Assembly (NCBI RefSeq): GCF_021347895.1
Contig: NC_067132.1
Span: forward strand, 5,442,268 to 5,506,267
Reading direction: 5' to 3'
DNA length: 64,000 nt
Source: Acanthochromis polyacanthus
Lineage: Eukaryota; Chordata; Actinopteri; Pomacentridae
Below, piece after piece: positions 1 through 11,564 of this stretch. The notes under the pieces were generated by a model. It searched no databases and was not told where the DNA came from. It was given only the letters and a program-made list of their open reading frames with translations. The position numbers and the translations under genes are program-made. Each line of letters starts with the position of its first letter. Positions within the stretch are counted from its first letter, which is position 1.

Positions 1-573
1 ATTGGTGTTTGTTTCTGGAGACAATTCTTCTTCTTCAGCTGGTTCCTGGAACGGATTAACGGACCTGGTGGACCTCATGTTGGATCTGCAGACCGGACCT
101 TCTCCTTTCTGCTCATCATGTCTTCTCTGTGAAAATTACAGAGAAGACTTTAACTGCAGATTGTAAATTAGTAAAACCATACATTTAAAATAATTTCTTG
201 ACCATGACAAGTTGTTTGGATCATAAAGTAAAATACTAGATTCTTCTTTGTTCTTTTGTCATTTTGTGTCTCATTTTTGTAATATTTTGTCTTGTTTTTG
301 TAGTTTTTTGTCTTACTTTTGTTATTTCCGTCATAAAATAAAACACTATATCATTCAGTTCCAGGTGTCTAAATGTTGTGTTCCTTTGTAGACACTCTGT
401 GATCTGGAAGTTGTAATGTGGAAATGATAAACTGAGGATGAATGTTGATGAAACTGAACTTATTTTTCTTAACAAATTTCAGGTTGTTCATGATGTTTTG
501 TAAGAAGATGATTCCTTAAATGTGAACATGTTTGCACTAAAACAAAGGAAAACAGCTGGAGTCATTATTATTT
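1..573. other. No gene seen
   Basis: AT-rich sequence with T-rich runs around 240-320 (repeats of TTTTGTC/TTTTGTA type). The short open frames here are low-complexity and show no protein family signature. I see no repeat boundary before the LTR at 574. Confidence 0.5.
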
Positions 574-1314
574 TGTTATGGTTCCTGCTCCGGCCCCTGC
601 CTTTTCTTCCTTCTCCCTCTTTTTCCTGTCTGTCATCTGTCTCTCCCTCACTCGTTCCATGTCTTCTCTCTCTCCTTGTTCTGGTACCTCTGGCTCCCTC
701 CGTCTTCTCTCCTGTGTGTCTCTGCTCCCTGAATCTTCCACCTACCTGCAGTCTGACCTCAGCAATGAGAATCAGCTGTCATAATTACTCACACTAGTCA
801 CCTGTCTCCAATCTCACCACCCTGTATTTAAGCCAGCTCTGTTACTGCCTGTCGGACCATGGACTCACATCTTCACGTGGACTAAGTTCTCTTTCTGGAT
901 TCTGCTTCAGCCCCCAGCCTGCCATAGTCCCCCTGCCAGCTTCTTGATTCCCGTGCCTGTCTTCTTTGCCTACCTAGGTCTGTTTTTGAGTTTTGTGAGT
1001 ACAGTCCGTTGGCCAAGTTTAGACTTTGTTTGCACCCTCCTAGTATTCCTCTGTAGAGTATCATTGGTTTTGTTCTCTTGCGTGTCTTATATTTGGTTGG
1101 TTTCAGTCTTTCCCCATAGTTTAATTCGGAATAGTGAGTTTTTTAGGTTTAGATCGGGTTTTTCAGTTTAGATTGTACTTGTATTAGGGTTGGGGTTTCA
1201 TCAGTGGTTTAGGTTCCCCTTGTGTTTTATTAGCATTCCACTTGAACAAATAAATCTTGTTATTCGACACCTGCTCTGTCCTGCCTGATCTCTGTGCCTG
1301 CGTCTGGGTTCTCC

Positions 1315-1318
<4 letters not shown>
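574..1318 (+). mobile_element. Solo LTR, TG...CA type
   Basis: The segment starts TGTTATGGTTCC and ends GGTTCTCCGACA, the TG...CA layout of retroviral and Gypsy LTRs. It has the order expected of an LTR on the plus strand: a pyrimidine-rich U3, a TATA-like GTATTTAAG near 822, and AATAAA near 1249 about 70 bases before the end, followed by the 'CTGCCTGATCTCTGTGCCTGCG' style tail that many teleost LTRs share. No internal region or second LTR is nearby, so it is probably a solo LTR. No target duplication is visible because the 3' end runs straight into a CA tract, which may have expanded from the terminal ACA. Confidence 0.6.

Positions 1319-1368
<50 letters not shown>
1316..1368. repeat. (CA)n microsatellite
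   Basis: About 26 uninterrupted CA units immediately after the LTR end. Confidence 0.97.
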
Positions 1369-1371
<3 letters not shown>

Positions 1372-1639
1372 ATAGGTTATTATGCTGTGATTTAATTGGT
1401 GCGGGCTGTTTCAGATCAAACTGGGCCGAATATGGAACCTGAACTAAAACGAGAATGACCCCTGCTTGATAGAAAGGATTTCATGTCTGTGATGCTCTTG
1501 ACTTTATCAGATAATAAAACCCTCCACAATAAGTCTGCATAAAGGAGGGAGGTGGGCCATCTAGTTCAAACAACCTGGAGCTGAACATGCAGAAGACTTT
1601 GGAGATGGCAGTGGATTCAAGAAGAAGCCACCCAGTGCT

Positions 1640-1925
1640 TCTCCATCCATCCATTTGATGCTGCTTATTCCGTGTCAAGTTGTGGTGGTAGCAGGTTCAC
1701 GTTTCCCAGCTCCTCCTTGGAAATCCCAAGGCATTCACAGGTTAGATGACATAGAATTCCTCCAGTGAGTCTACCCTGGGGTCTCCTCCCAGTTGGATAA
1801 GCCCAGAAAACTGTCAGAGAAAAGGCGTTCCAGCTGCACCTTGAGATCATCTCCATGAATATAAAACAAATAGGTTCAGGGAGAAGGTGCAACTCTTGGG
1901 GAGTCGAAGAATGAGAAGGATATGC
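1640..1925 (-). pseudogene. LINE reverse transcriptase C-terminal fragment
   Basis: On the minus strand this reads PTGRRPQGRLTGG and then CECLGISKEELGNV, the C-terminal signature of a very common teleost non-LTR retrotransposon polymerase (family form PTGRRPRGRPRTRW...LGxxxEELEEVA). It is only the end of the ORF; nothing of the RT core is seen nearby. A longer relic of the same family lies at 61.7-62.45 kb. Heavily decayed and not expressed as protein. Confidence 0.6.
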
Positions 1926-2234
1926 AAGTACACAAGAAAAGAGCACAATCCAACACACTGTTAGGACAGCAGAAAAGGGAGAGTGTGTTGTTCATCATCC
2001 CTCAAAGACTCCTCACCTGTCCAGGAACAGGAAGTGTGCCTGTAAAATCATCTGTTCACTTCCTGCTCAAACTCCTCCACTCAGATCCAAACCCACAGAA
2101 CACAGAAACAAGCTGCCTCCTTCATGAACAAAGGACTTTATGCAAACTTTCAGACATCTCCTACATGTATGGCAGCATATGTGTATGCAATGTATTTTCA
2201 TACAGATCTAGGTGAAAGGTGAATAAAAGTTTTT

Positions 2235-3560
2235 AAACTGTTTTAATGTTACATTTTATTTATAGGCGCCTTTTAAAACACCCAAGGACACATACAAATT
2301 AAACAAAGTTAAAGCATAAAAAATATAACTGCTAATGACATATTAGCATATTTCATATTAAAAGAATGAAATTTAGCAACAGAAGAAAAATTGCAGGGAA
2401 ACAGAAGTCAAAGTGAGTAGACTTGTTAAGTGGGTTTTAAAAATGTCCAGTGTGTCGATATTTGAGGTGGAGGAGACTCTGGACCTCATGGTGGTCATCC
2501 AGGTAGGAGGGATGGTGAGGAAGGTGATCTGAGAGTCCAGCTGGGTGTGTTTATGTGCAGCAGTTCGGTGAGCTATGGAGGAGCAGCTCGGTTTTATAGA
2601 CGATGTGTGATTGGGACATGGAAACTAATCCCTAATCATGGACCAGAGTCCAGGACCAGAAATCGCTGCAGTGATAACACCACAGGGAAAACTGAAGATA
2701 CTGAGCTGTGCATTGTCTTTATACAGTTAGAGTTGGTCATTTCCTCCATGCCTACATATTTTGGGAGAGACAGTTCTGACACCAGGATACTTTTCTAAAT
2801 CTGTTGGTCAGATCTTGACATCAGGTTACCATATTTCACCTCTGGATCTCTCCTTACAGAGGACATCAGGTTATCATTAGGTCATGTTTTACATGTTCAG
2901 ACTCTGCCTTTGTCTCCTGTACACTCTTTCTATTAATTTCATGCATATTATACCTTTATGTACTATGTTTCTGATGCGCCTCTTTTATAAATTCTATTGC
3001 CTTAACTTTACACCATTATCTTCTGAGGTATACATATATCATTTTCTAAAAAAGCATGTGGTTTGTCTTCACACCAAAAATACATGTTTTACTTTATGAT
3101 CTGTGTCCTCCAGAAAAACACCCTACCATCAAATCCTCAGTCATGACCAGAATATTCATTACTATGTATTCCATACACATTTTAACTCTATTCTTTAGTT
3201 TAGTAGCATCTGCAATAATATCATCATCTTTTACTTTTAGCATATCGCTTCCAAAAATATGACACTACCACTGGGAGCCAGTAGAGCTGTTGGAGAACTG
3301 GGGTGATGTGGTGGAGGGAAGGTGTCCTGGTGATGATCTGGGCTGCAGCATTCTGGACTAGTTGGAGTTTATGGAGGGCCTTGAGACCAGAGAAGGGAGT
3401 TGCAGGAATCCAAGCTGGAGGTATGAGATGGAAGTATGCAGACTGAGTGATGTTGTAGATGTGGGTTTAGACGTACAGTCGAGGACGACACCCAGACTCT
3501 TAACTTCTGATGGGGGGAGACAGAGGAGTTGTCAAAGGGAACGGTGAAACTGTTAGCTTT
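2235..3560 (-). mobile_element. L2-type LINE fragment, split by another repeat
   Basis: The 3' end on the minus strand lies at about 2245-2300 (TTTATTTATAGGCGCC, AAACACCCAAGGACAC), matching L2 tails. The coding remnant continues through 2440-2610 and resumes at 3262-3545. There the plus strand reads TGGGAGCCAGTAGAGCTG and GCAGCATTCTGGACTAG, the antisense of the L2 block whose protein reads KLQLVQNAAA...TRTP...LYWLPV. The two halves are contiguous in normal L2 elements, so the sequence between about 2615 and 3262 is a later insertion. Confidence 0.65.
2618..3262 (+). repeat. Unclassified dispersed repeat, copy 1
   Basis: Aligns by eye over its whole length with 17608-18280 in the same orientation. 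Shared blocks include CTGAGCTGTGCATTGTC, GGAGAGACAGTTCTGACAC, GGTCAGATCTTGACATCA, ACAGAGGACATCAGGT and ACTTTTAGCATAT. No terminal inverted repeat, LTR ends, poly-A or long ORF was found. It sits inside an L2 LINE, which shows that it moved, or was copied, after the L2. Class unknown. Confidence 0.7.
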
Positions 3561-3561
3561 T

Positions 3562-4127
3562 GTGGGAGTTTTAAGTTTATTTTATTTAGATATTTTATTT
3601 ATACGTAGGTCTAATTTTAGTTTTGAGTCTGTTGGGAGCAGCTGCAAGCTATAAAAAAAATTCCTTCTGTGTCGATACACACAAGGCCAGGTAAAAGGAT
3701 GGTAAATCTTGAATACACAGTACAGTCATTCTGGGGCTTCCGGCTTCTTACACTGATTCACAGCAATAACTCGAGTTAGAATTCAACAACTGCTTTCCCC
3801 ATGAGGTGTCAACAAATTAATGGCTCATGATCCGCCAGCATGTGAAGGTCATTCACCTGCAGGAGGATCCATTGCCTGGTCTTTATTTTCTTTTCTCTGA
3901 CATGGGGCCAGCAGTGGCAGAAGTCATGCACTTGTCTAGCTTGAAGAGAGCTCCAGTTATCCCTGACCCCGCTGTCAGAGTGTTGTTAGTATCTCAATAC
4001 AAGTCTTTCCTCTGAACACGGTCCTGCTGTCTGATTCGCTGTGACCACGGAGTCATGATGCTACTTAACGGACAAGATGTTTTTTTACTGGTTTTGTCAG
4101 ATGGTTCTAGCAAATCTGTCAGGCCTG
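3562..4127. other. No gene seen
   Basis: Ordinary mixed-composition sequence. Short frames only; no repeat signature recognised. Confidence 0.5.
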
Positions 4128-4692
4128 GAAATACTGAGCCCGATCTCACGGGGATTCGTGAAACTGTCACGTAAGTTTTAGTTTCGGTTTCGTGCGCACC
4201 AACACGATTTCGTCATGTTTTTCGTGCCGCTCACCACGAAATGCGCACCAATGTATTTTAAACGGCGGACTTTTCGTGCCACTCAGAACGTATTTCAAAA
4301 GAATGTGTATATTATATTCTTAATGTAAAACCGTGGCGAATCCAACGCTATATTTTGCATGACATCGTCCCTAAACATAACCCTAACCATAACCTAACCA
4401 TAACCTAACCATAAGCCGGTGGTACACTTACCAATTTGCATAGGAATTTCAAGAATGTCCGGCGGCCGGCGGCCGCAAACGCGATCACACAAGCAGTATA
4501 CGCCGATGGACAGCTTAGATCATCATGAATCCGCCGGTATAAACCACTTTCAGATGTGATTACCACAGCGAAAAACATTTCGTGGTGAGCGGCACGAAAA
4601 ACATGACGAAATCGTGTTGGTGCGCACGAAACCGAAACTAAAACTTACGTGACAGTTTCACGAATCCCCGTGAGACCGGGTTGAAATACTGA
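4128..4692. mobile_element. Foldback (MITE-like) DNA element with 10-bp target duplication
   Basis: The element (4138-4682, 545 bp) has terminal inverted repeats of about 105 bp. The left arm contains CTCACGGGGATTCGTGAAAC and the right arm its exact complement, continuing inward past GTTTCGGTTTCGTGCGCACC to CACCACGAAATG. It is bracketed by a perfect 10-bp direct repeat, GAAATACTGA, at 4128-4137 and 4683-4692. The centre holds CG-rich sequence (GGCGGCCGGCGGCCGC) and a telomere-like run of CCCTAAnnATAA units. It has no coding capacity. Long arms with 9-10 bp duplications fit Mutator-like elements, but I cannot assign the superfamily with confidence. Confidence 0.85.
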
Positions 4693-4699
4693 CATCATT

Positions 4700-5880
4700 T
4701 TAAAGTGTACATTTTCCTGTGGCCTTGTTGCTGTGTGTTGTCCTGCTATAATGACAACCTGGATGCTGCAAAGCACATAAACGCTGTTTACCCACCTCTC
4801 AAACCTGAAATCGAGTTTACTCAGATCTCCCGGGGTGTTTCTGAATCTGCAGGTCATTTAACAGGTCACTATCTGACACTGTCATCTGTAAGTCATGGGA
4901 ATGCTTGTTTTGTCTGCCGTACAGTAGATAAGCGCAGAGCAGCACTGACTGAACCTTTGATGCAGCAAAAGGTTCTGAAGAAAACAGAATGAACATCTGA
5001 CAGTCTGTGGTACCTCAAATCCCACAAATAAAAGTAGAATTTATTTACAACCATGCCAAATCATCACTTGACATTCTTCAAAACAAACAAACAAAGTCCG
5101 TCTTTGATTATCAGTGAAGAGCTACGTTTTAGTCTTATCTTAAAGACTGAGAGAGACTCTGTACAATGTCTTTACAAAAAGATTAGATACACCAAACTGA
5201 TTAGCTAAAACACAGACATAAGCGGGAAGAAATAAGTAAATCAATAAAAACATTAGTATTTAGAAAAGAATCATAACACAAACAGCATTTCCCAAGCCAC
5301 ATATAAAATACATCAGAACAAATAAAAGTCAGAATGTGGTCTGGCATGCTAAGAATTTATGATAGCAAATTAAAAAGCTAAAGTCAGAAGATGCGTCTTT
5401 AGAGGGGGTGGATATCCAATTGTTAGTGTCAGATTATTTCACATTTTTGGTTGAACAATTGGACATTCTTGACTGCCTCTGATCAGTCAGCAGATTTGAG
5501 GAGTCTAGGTGGAATAAAGGGTGAGCAATTCAGAAATGTCATCGATGCAGTCATTTTAAAACAACAGAAGAATCTTAAAATCATTCCTGTACTTCTCTGG
5601 AAACCAGTGAAGTAAGGCTGGTACCACAGGAGATTATGGGTTTCTCGTCTAGGTAGGAGTGAAGTTCTTCACTTTGAAACCAGCTGCAGGCAACACAGGG
5701 CTGTCTGACTGAGGAAATAAAGGAATTATTTTAATTTTCCAAGTCACCTAAGATGGACGAAGGCAGAGCCAACAACTGAGTTTCTTTTTTCTACAGAGAT
5801 TTCATTCGACTGACAGAGGACCAATAGGGCATCGGTTACAGGGATGGAGTTGTCTGCATGGCTTGACATTAGAACCTTAA
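4700..5880. other. No gene seen
   Basis: AT-rich sequence with short frames only. Nothing recognised apart from an A/C-rich stretch near 5060-5095. Confidence 0.5.
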
Positions 5881-5884
5881 TTAA

Positions 5885-6165
5885 CCACGCCTGACGTACG
5901 TCAGCGGGGTTACTGCATTCGCTTCGGTATCTGGCTGGGTAAGTATGTATGTGTGTGTGTGTGTGTATGTCCGTTCAGATATCTCTGCAAGTGCTGAAGT
6001 CAGGATAATCAAACTTAGCACTGAAGATCAGTCTGAGGTCCCCTGCTCAGTTGTGGAGTTAGAGGTCAGCAGATCAAGTAGGAAGGGATATACGTAGGAT
6101 GATCAAAACTGATACAGAGTATCATGCATGGGCGTGGTTCTGCCCTCTACTGAGAGCTTGTCTAG
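5885..6165 (+). mobile_element. Helitron-like non-autonomous fragment
   Basis: Contains a short (GT)n tract followed by GTCCGTTCAGATATCTC and ends in TGCCCTCTACTGAGAGCTTG then TCTAGT. That is the hairpin-plus-CTAG|T layout of Helitron 3' ends and resembles the ends at 14251, 21740 and 25947. The 5' limit is uncertain. Confidence 0.45.
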
Positions 6166-6313
6166 TTTTATTCTGGTTTAGCTGAAAAAAAAGCCTTTTT
6201 GCTCACAGGATTTTAAATTCCTAATACAATGAAGAAGGAAATTTGAAATGTCTGGATTAGAACTTATCAGTGGGAGGCACAGCTTGCTATTGTTCATATA
6301 ACAATGGTAGAGA

Positions 6314-7437
6314 CAGTGAGGTCCATAAATGTTTGGACACTGACACAACATTGAGCATTTGGGCTCTGTACACCACTACAATGGATTTTAAATAAAGGAA
6401 ATACCAAGATGTGCTTTAAAGCTGCTGTCCGGAGTTTCCGTTTGTTTTCAATTTATGTATCATTTTTTAACAAAGCTTAAATGTGTTAGTCTAGTTCGAT
6501 ACTATAATATAAAGTTAGAATAACGCGACATGAAAATTTATTCCTGAGCTCCGCCTTCCTCTCATAGACCCCCATGTTATTCCAAAAGCGCCGGTCGCTG
6601 CCGACCAATCAAGTTCGAGCTTCAGCTTTGTCATGCTGTCAATCAACGGTTACGCGCACAGCAAGCAAGCCCATGCAGAGGTGGGCGAGCTACGCACTAC
6701 GCAACCGCGCGCACATTTGTTTTGCTTGTGGAGGAGAGAGCATCAGGGCTCAGCAACTTCCAGAAAAGTTACCAATCCCACGGCTTGTCAGGCCAAGAGA
6801 CTGCAGGACGTTTTTTGGCTCGGGGTGCTCGCGTCGCTCCCCGACCACGGCCTCCATAGCCCGCCTGACGGCTTCGTTTAGATGCCCAACCTCTGGAGGA
6901 AGATGTTGGGGCGTCTGGGACATACTCTTTGTCAGAGGAGTCATGCAATTCTGAACTCTAGATAGAAATAAATAAACAATGTAACACATATACACGCGTA
7001 AATGCACTAAGTTTGATAAACAACGTCATCCAGAGGGATACACGAGTATAATCACATATTGAAACTTTACTCGTTCGTCCTAGCAGATTCATGTTATTTT
7101 GGTATTAGGACAAGTTAGACTCAATACAGCATTCTAACGTAATTCCTTTATTATTTACTAAATGTACTAAATGTAGAAGAGTGGAAAACAGCAAAACAGG
7201 CGAGATGCTGCAGCACTCCGGGCACTTCTCTCATGTACTGCACGTGTGCACAAATAAAGGGGCGAAATCAGAGGGAGGGACCAACAGTGTTTTGGGAGAC
7301 GCTGCGATTCAAACTCCGGACAGCAGCTTTAAGTGCAGACTTTCAGCTTTAATTTAAAGTGTTTTTTTACCTCCCAATCAGGTGAACTGAGGAGAAATTA
7401 CAACATGATAATGTCCAGATATTTATGGACCTGACTG
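6314..7437. mobile_element. MITE with AGGTCCATAAAT terminal repeats, interrupted
   Basis: The left end CAGTGAGGTCCATAAATG pairs with the complement of the right end ATTTATGGACCTGACTG. Without the inner TTAA-target element (6420-7328) it would be only about 215 bp. This is a common teleost MITE-type sequence; no TA duplication is obvious at its ends. Confidence 0.65.
6416..7332. mobile_element. TTAA-target DNA transposon (Kolobok- or piggyBac-like), non-autonomous
   Basis: The element, 6420-7328, has inverted ends AGCTGCTGTCCGGAGTTT / AAACTCCGGACAGCAGCT and is flanked on both sides by TTAA (6416-6419 and 7329-7332). The host MITE reads continuously if one TTAA and the insert are removed. The interior is CpG-rich around 6560-6900 with frames of 126 codons (plus) and 85 codons (minus), neither recognised. 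TTAA targeting is typical of Kolobok and piggyBac; without a transposase I cannot choose. Confidence 0.75.
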
Positions 7438-7450
7438 TGCTTCATGTATT

Positions 7451-8652
7451 CTGAAAATCAGTGGTGGGCCGTCAGGGCCTGCAAGGCCTTCTCTGCTGGC
7501 CTAAAAATATCTAAATCACAGACTGATGTTTATTATATTTTGTCCATAAATACTTGTTAAATAATTCCAAATAGTCTGTCCGCATCCCTTCCTAGCTTTT
7601 CCTCTGGTCGTGCTGCTTCCAGACATGTATTTTCATATAAAAGCATTTAGCCAATCACATTTCATCCATTATTTGTTGCTCGGCAGGGTCAAAGTCAAAA
7701 AAATCTGCCTGGAGGCCTTCAGAATCAGTTCTGTGGGCCCTCCAGCAGAAAATAACTGTCGATTAAACTGTTGCTTCAACCAATCAGATTTTGAGTTGGC
7801 GACACCAAGGCCCTCTAACAGGGGTATGGTGATGTCAGCGTATTTGCACCCTTTGATTGGATCGTCAGAGAGTTTACTCTCGACCTTCGACCCCCAGAAG
7901 TTTCAGGAATACAGGAAAAATTTCCCACATGCAGTCTTCTCCAGTTTAACACAGAGTCACGGAGCACTTTTCGATCTGTCTCGGCTAAAGACAGAATTGA
8001 CTGTAATGTATGCCATGGATGATTTTGCAGGAAAATCTCCCACTGATCTCCTTGACTTCCTACAGAAGAAAAATCTGAGTGACAGCATGGGGCAGCTCTA
8101 CGCATTTGTGTGTTTGGCGGTGACCACTGACCATTGACCGTGTCCACTGCTTCAGTCGAGCAGACATTTTCAGCCCAAAAGTGAATTAAAACTTGTGCCA
8201 GAAACACAACGGGGCAGGCTCGACTTTCAGCTTTAGCTTTGATGGCGATAGAAAAGGACTTCTTGATGGAACTGAAGATAATCTGTACGACAGAGTAATT
8301 GAACTCTTTCTGAGGAAAGAAAGGAGGATGGATTTCGTGTACAAATAATCAGAATTTCTGGTGAGTAAAATGTTGCTATTTTCCTAAATAATATTGCGAT
8401 TTTATGAAGTTATGTGTGTGGCAGCTGTCGCTGCAGTAGGAGACTTGCGCACCCCAGGTTTGTTTCTTCAGTAAAAGCGTTTATTGTGGCTACATGAGTT
8501 ATCTGTCTGTGATCCAACGCCTCTTTATACTGCATTTCTGCATAAGAAGAGGTTTTTATAGCCATAAAATAGGTATTGTGGGGTCGATTGATTCAGACGG
8601 AGAACCACTGAAGGCCTAGGTGTGAAATGTACGGCCCGCCACTGCTGAAAAT
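7451..8652 (+). mobile_element. hAT transposon with 8-bp target duplication
   Basis: The element runs 7459-8644 with inverted ends CAGTGGTGGGCCGTCAGG (left) and, complemented, CAGTGGCGGGCCGTACAT (right). It is flanked by a perfect 8-bp repeat CTGAAAAT at 7451-7458 and 8645-8652, the size hAT transposase makes. It carries a decayed transposase C-terminus (see the pseudogene inside it). At 1186 bp it has lost most of the transposase gene. Confidence 0.9.
7850..8348 (+). pseudogene. hAT transposase C-terminal (dimerisation) region, ZMYM1-like
   Basis: The readable frame gives LKTELTVMYAMDDFAGKSP, then DLLDFLQKKNLSDSMGQLYA, typical of the hAT C-terminal region in the ZMYM1-like transposases of fish. 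The frame then breaks near 8105-8140. Matching protein resumes in other frames: ELKLVPETQRGRLDF near 8190, AIEKDFLMELK near 8245, and YDRVIELFLRKERRMDFVY ending in a stop at about 8346. The BED or zinc-finger N-terminus and the catalytic core are absent. At least two frameshifts make it a relic. Confidence 0.8.
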
Positions 8653-8825
8653 ACACCCCAAAGAAAGCATATACAGGGAAAATAAAATGGGGCCTGATAT
8701 GGAGCCTTGTGATACTCCACAGGAGATAAATGCAAAGGAAGAGGTCGCAATATCATTTATATCTGAAGCTCACCTGTCTTCATGAAATCAGGAATCATGA
8801 AAGTAGGTGGATAACAGATCAGTGA

Positions 8826-9803
8826 TCAAATCAAATCAAAACTTTATTTATATAGCACTTTTTATACAAGAAATTGCAATACAAAGTGCTTTACAAATCA
8901 AAAACGATTAAAAACGATGCCTCACCTTCTTCCCGTTCCACCCCCCACCCCCCCAAACCCACACAGTACAAAGAAGACACAAAGGAACACTCATACCTCA
9001 AACAGTCGTTCCAGAGGCGAACACCATAAAATTGGAAGGACACCTCACCGTGAGTCTTTGTTCTGGCTTCAGGGGTGGACAGGAGACGGCTGCCGGAGGA
9101 GCGCAGAGTCATAAGGTAAAACCAGCTCTGAGAGATAAGAAGGCCCAAGACCATTAAGACACTTAAAAACCAATAAGAGAACCTTAAAATCGATCCTGAA
9201 AGACATGGGGAGCCAATGCAGTGATCTTAAAATCAGTGTAATGTGGGCCTGCTTCCTGGTCTTTGTCAGGACACGAGCGGCGGAATTCTGTAAAAGCTGT
9301 AAGCCTGAAATACTCTTTTTGGGAAGACCAGAAAGCAGGCCATTACAGTAGTCAATACGACTGGTGATAATAGCACGCATTAGCGTCTCTGTGTTGGCCC
9401 GAGAGAGAATGGGGCAAACTCTGGCTATATTCTTTAAATGATAAAAACCTACTTTTATAATGTTGTGTGGAGTAAAAGTCAGCTCAGAGTCAAAAATCAC
9501 GCCCAAGTTTTTCACATGTGAAGAAGGATTAAAAGACAATCCCTGCAGTTTAAGTAAAAGTTTCTCTCTCTGGGCCTCAGGACCGATGACTAAAATCTCA
9601 GTTTTGTCCTGGTTAAGATGGAGAAAGTTTTCTGCCATCCAGCATTTAATGTATAAAATGCAGTTAAAAAGTGCATCCAATGGCCTTGTGTCATCAGGAG
9701 ACACAGAGATGTACAGCTGTGTATCATCAGAGGAGCTGTGGAAGTTGACTCCGTGTCTCCTGATGACAATGCCAAGAGGGAGCATATAGAGGATAAACTG
9801 ACT
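8826..9803 (-). mobile_element. 5'-truncated L2-clade LINE
   Basis: The 3' tail is at the left: short ATCAA repeats (8826-8840) next to the block AAACTTTATTTATATAGCAC and AAAGTGCTTTACA, common at fish LINE 3' ends. The body is the C-terminal part of the reverse transcriptase. The element begins inside the RT domain at about 9803, the usual 5' truncation of target-primed insertion. Confidence 0.8.
8960..9800 (-). pseudogene. L2 reverse transcriptase, C-terminal part
   Basis: The minus-strand frame 9069-9785 reads YMLPLGIVIRRHGVNFH and SSSDDTQLYIS, the palm motif usually YADDTQLY and here with Ala changed to Ser. It continues CWMAENFLHLNQDKTEILV, SRIDYCNGLLSGLP and LQNSAARVLT...LHWLP, all hallmarks of the L2/CR1-type RT thumb and connection. 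The frame ends at 9069, but the conserved LLSTPEARTKTHGEVSFQF block sits in another frame (9115-9000), so one frameshift lies between. 5'-truncated and broken, so no active protein. Confidence 0.85.
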
Positions 9804-11180
9804 TTATTAAGTAGATACTAAAATATAGATATTACCAGAATTACTGAAAGACTAAACAAGGAAGACTGTAAGAGTAAATTCCTGTACATGTTGGTTAAAT
9901 GGACAGTAAATGTAGAATATCACCCCAAATTAAAAAGGTTTCCAGACTGAATACCTATTGAAGACAGAAAGTCATGAAACTCATTAAGAGTCCATCCATT
10001 ACTGGCAGCTGCAGTAGTGTAGCAGTACTGGAGGAAAAACAGACCAGCTATTCACACTGGAATTCTGGCATTTCTATTGTAAGGTTAGAAATATATATCT
10101 CAGAAGTAGAACCATGTCTAAGAGTGAAAGTGCTTGGGGTGAGCAGACATTATTTAGAGGGGCACACTTTTGATTGTTCCTGGCTTTCCCTATACAACCT
10201 TTAGATCAGTCTGAGTGTACATGACCACAGAAACTGGAGTGGAGGTCATCTCTTTTTTTTAAAAAAAAGTCTTTGGGGTCTCCAGAAAAGAATCAAACTT
10301 TGTACAAAGTTCAGATGATTCCTTTGACATGGGATTGATAACAGATCTCAAAACTCAGCTATAAATATATATACTATACCTTGGTTGACTGTGTGGACTG
10401 GATTGGAGATTGAACATGCCTATATGACTGTTACTCAGTGTGAAAGGAAGTAGCATTCTGAACGTTTGCTGTCAGGAAGCACCAGGCCTGAGTCCAATCT
10501 GTCCTCGACGTCTCTGATGACAGAGTTAGCCAAGATCAAGTGTGAAAGAGAAGGCAGCAGATGCAGCAGACGTGCTGTATTTGTAACTGACTCTATAAAA
10601 TGACTATCTTTACTACGAGGACAGATATATGAACATGGCATGTCTGTATGTCCAAACCGTTTGCTTATGTGTGCCATAGAATGGTTTCCATCAAGCTCTT
10701 CCAAGAAAGCCAATAAGCTTATCTTGCAAAATATTAAACTACACTTTTTAATTAGTTATAGGCTAAATATTAATTGATAATGCTTGCAGATGCTGCAGTG
10801 TCCCTGGTTCAAGTCCAGCTTCCTGCATCCTACCATACTCTGGAGCAGTATCTCATCAGAACATCATCGGAAAGACAGAAAAGTAATGCAGTATTACGGG
10901 AATTTGTAACTGTAATAACTTTGCTGTTTTAAATTGTAATCCTTTATATTACTCACTACTGAAAGTGGGAATCAAATACTGTAGCATACTGCATTACACT
11001 CCAAAAGATACTTACATTTGAAAAGAAACAAGAATTGTACTCAAGGGTGCAGCTTTCTCCCACATGTAGTGGAGGCAGCTTTTAGTCCATATGTAACACA
11101 CACTTTCTTTGTGAACATCATCCTAGTTCTGAGTAGGACCTCAGATGCATACAAAGCAGCTCGAATCCTTGGTGTTTCCG
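9804..11180. other. No gene seen; possible small inverted repeat at 10880-11000
   Basis: No recognisable coding sequence. AATGCAGTA at about 10884 and TACTGCATT at about 10988 form a short inverted pair that could be the ends of a ~115-bp MITE. Evidence is weak. Confidence 0.35.
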
Positions 11181-11564
11181 ATTCCACAAGGAGAGCAATG
11201 AGGATAAATGGTTTAAGAGAGTGAAGGACCTAGACAGTCATCTATAAACAGAGGACACCAAGTACCAAGTACCTACAACGCAGCGTGGAGGTCTCTCCTG
11301 AGAAAGTTTCACCAACATTAAGATCTCGAGTCACCTTTGAATGAGCAATTTTATAGCCATTGTTGTGAAACCTGGAAGCTGCCGACAAATGAGGCTGTTG
11401 TTGTTGGTTTTACAATCATTCAAACCTGGAGGCATGGATGTGGTGTTTTAATGTCGGTCAGGTGAGCTGAGATTCCCCATCAGTCCATTCAAACTGAAGC
11501 AACCTCCTGGATAAGAGGTGAAAAAGAGGTCCCATTTCTTTTTACTGAATCTCCTAGGATTAAT

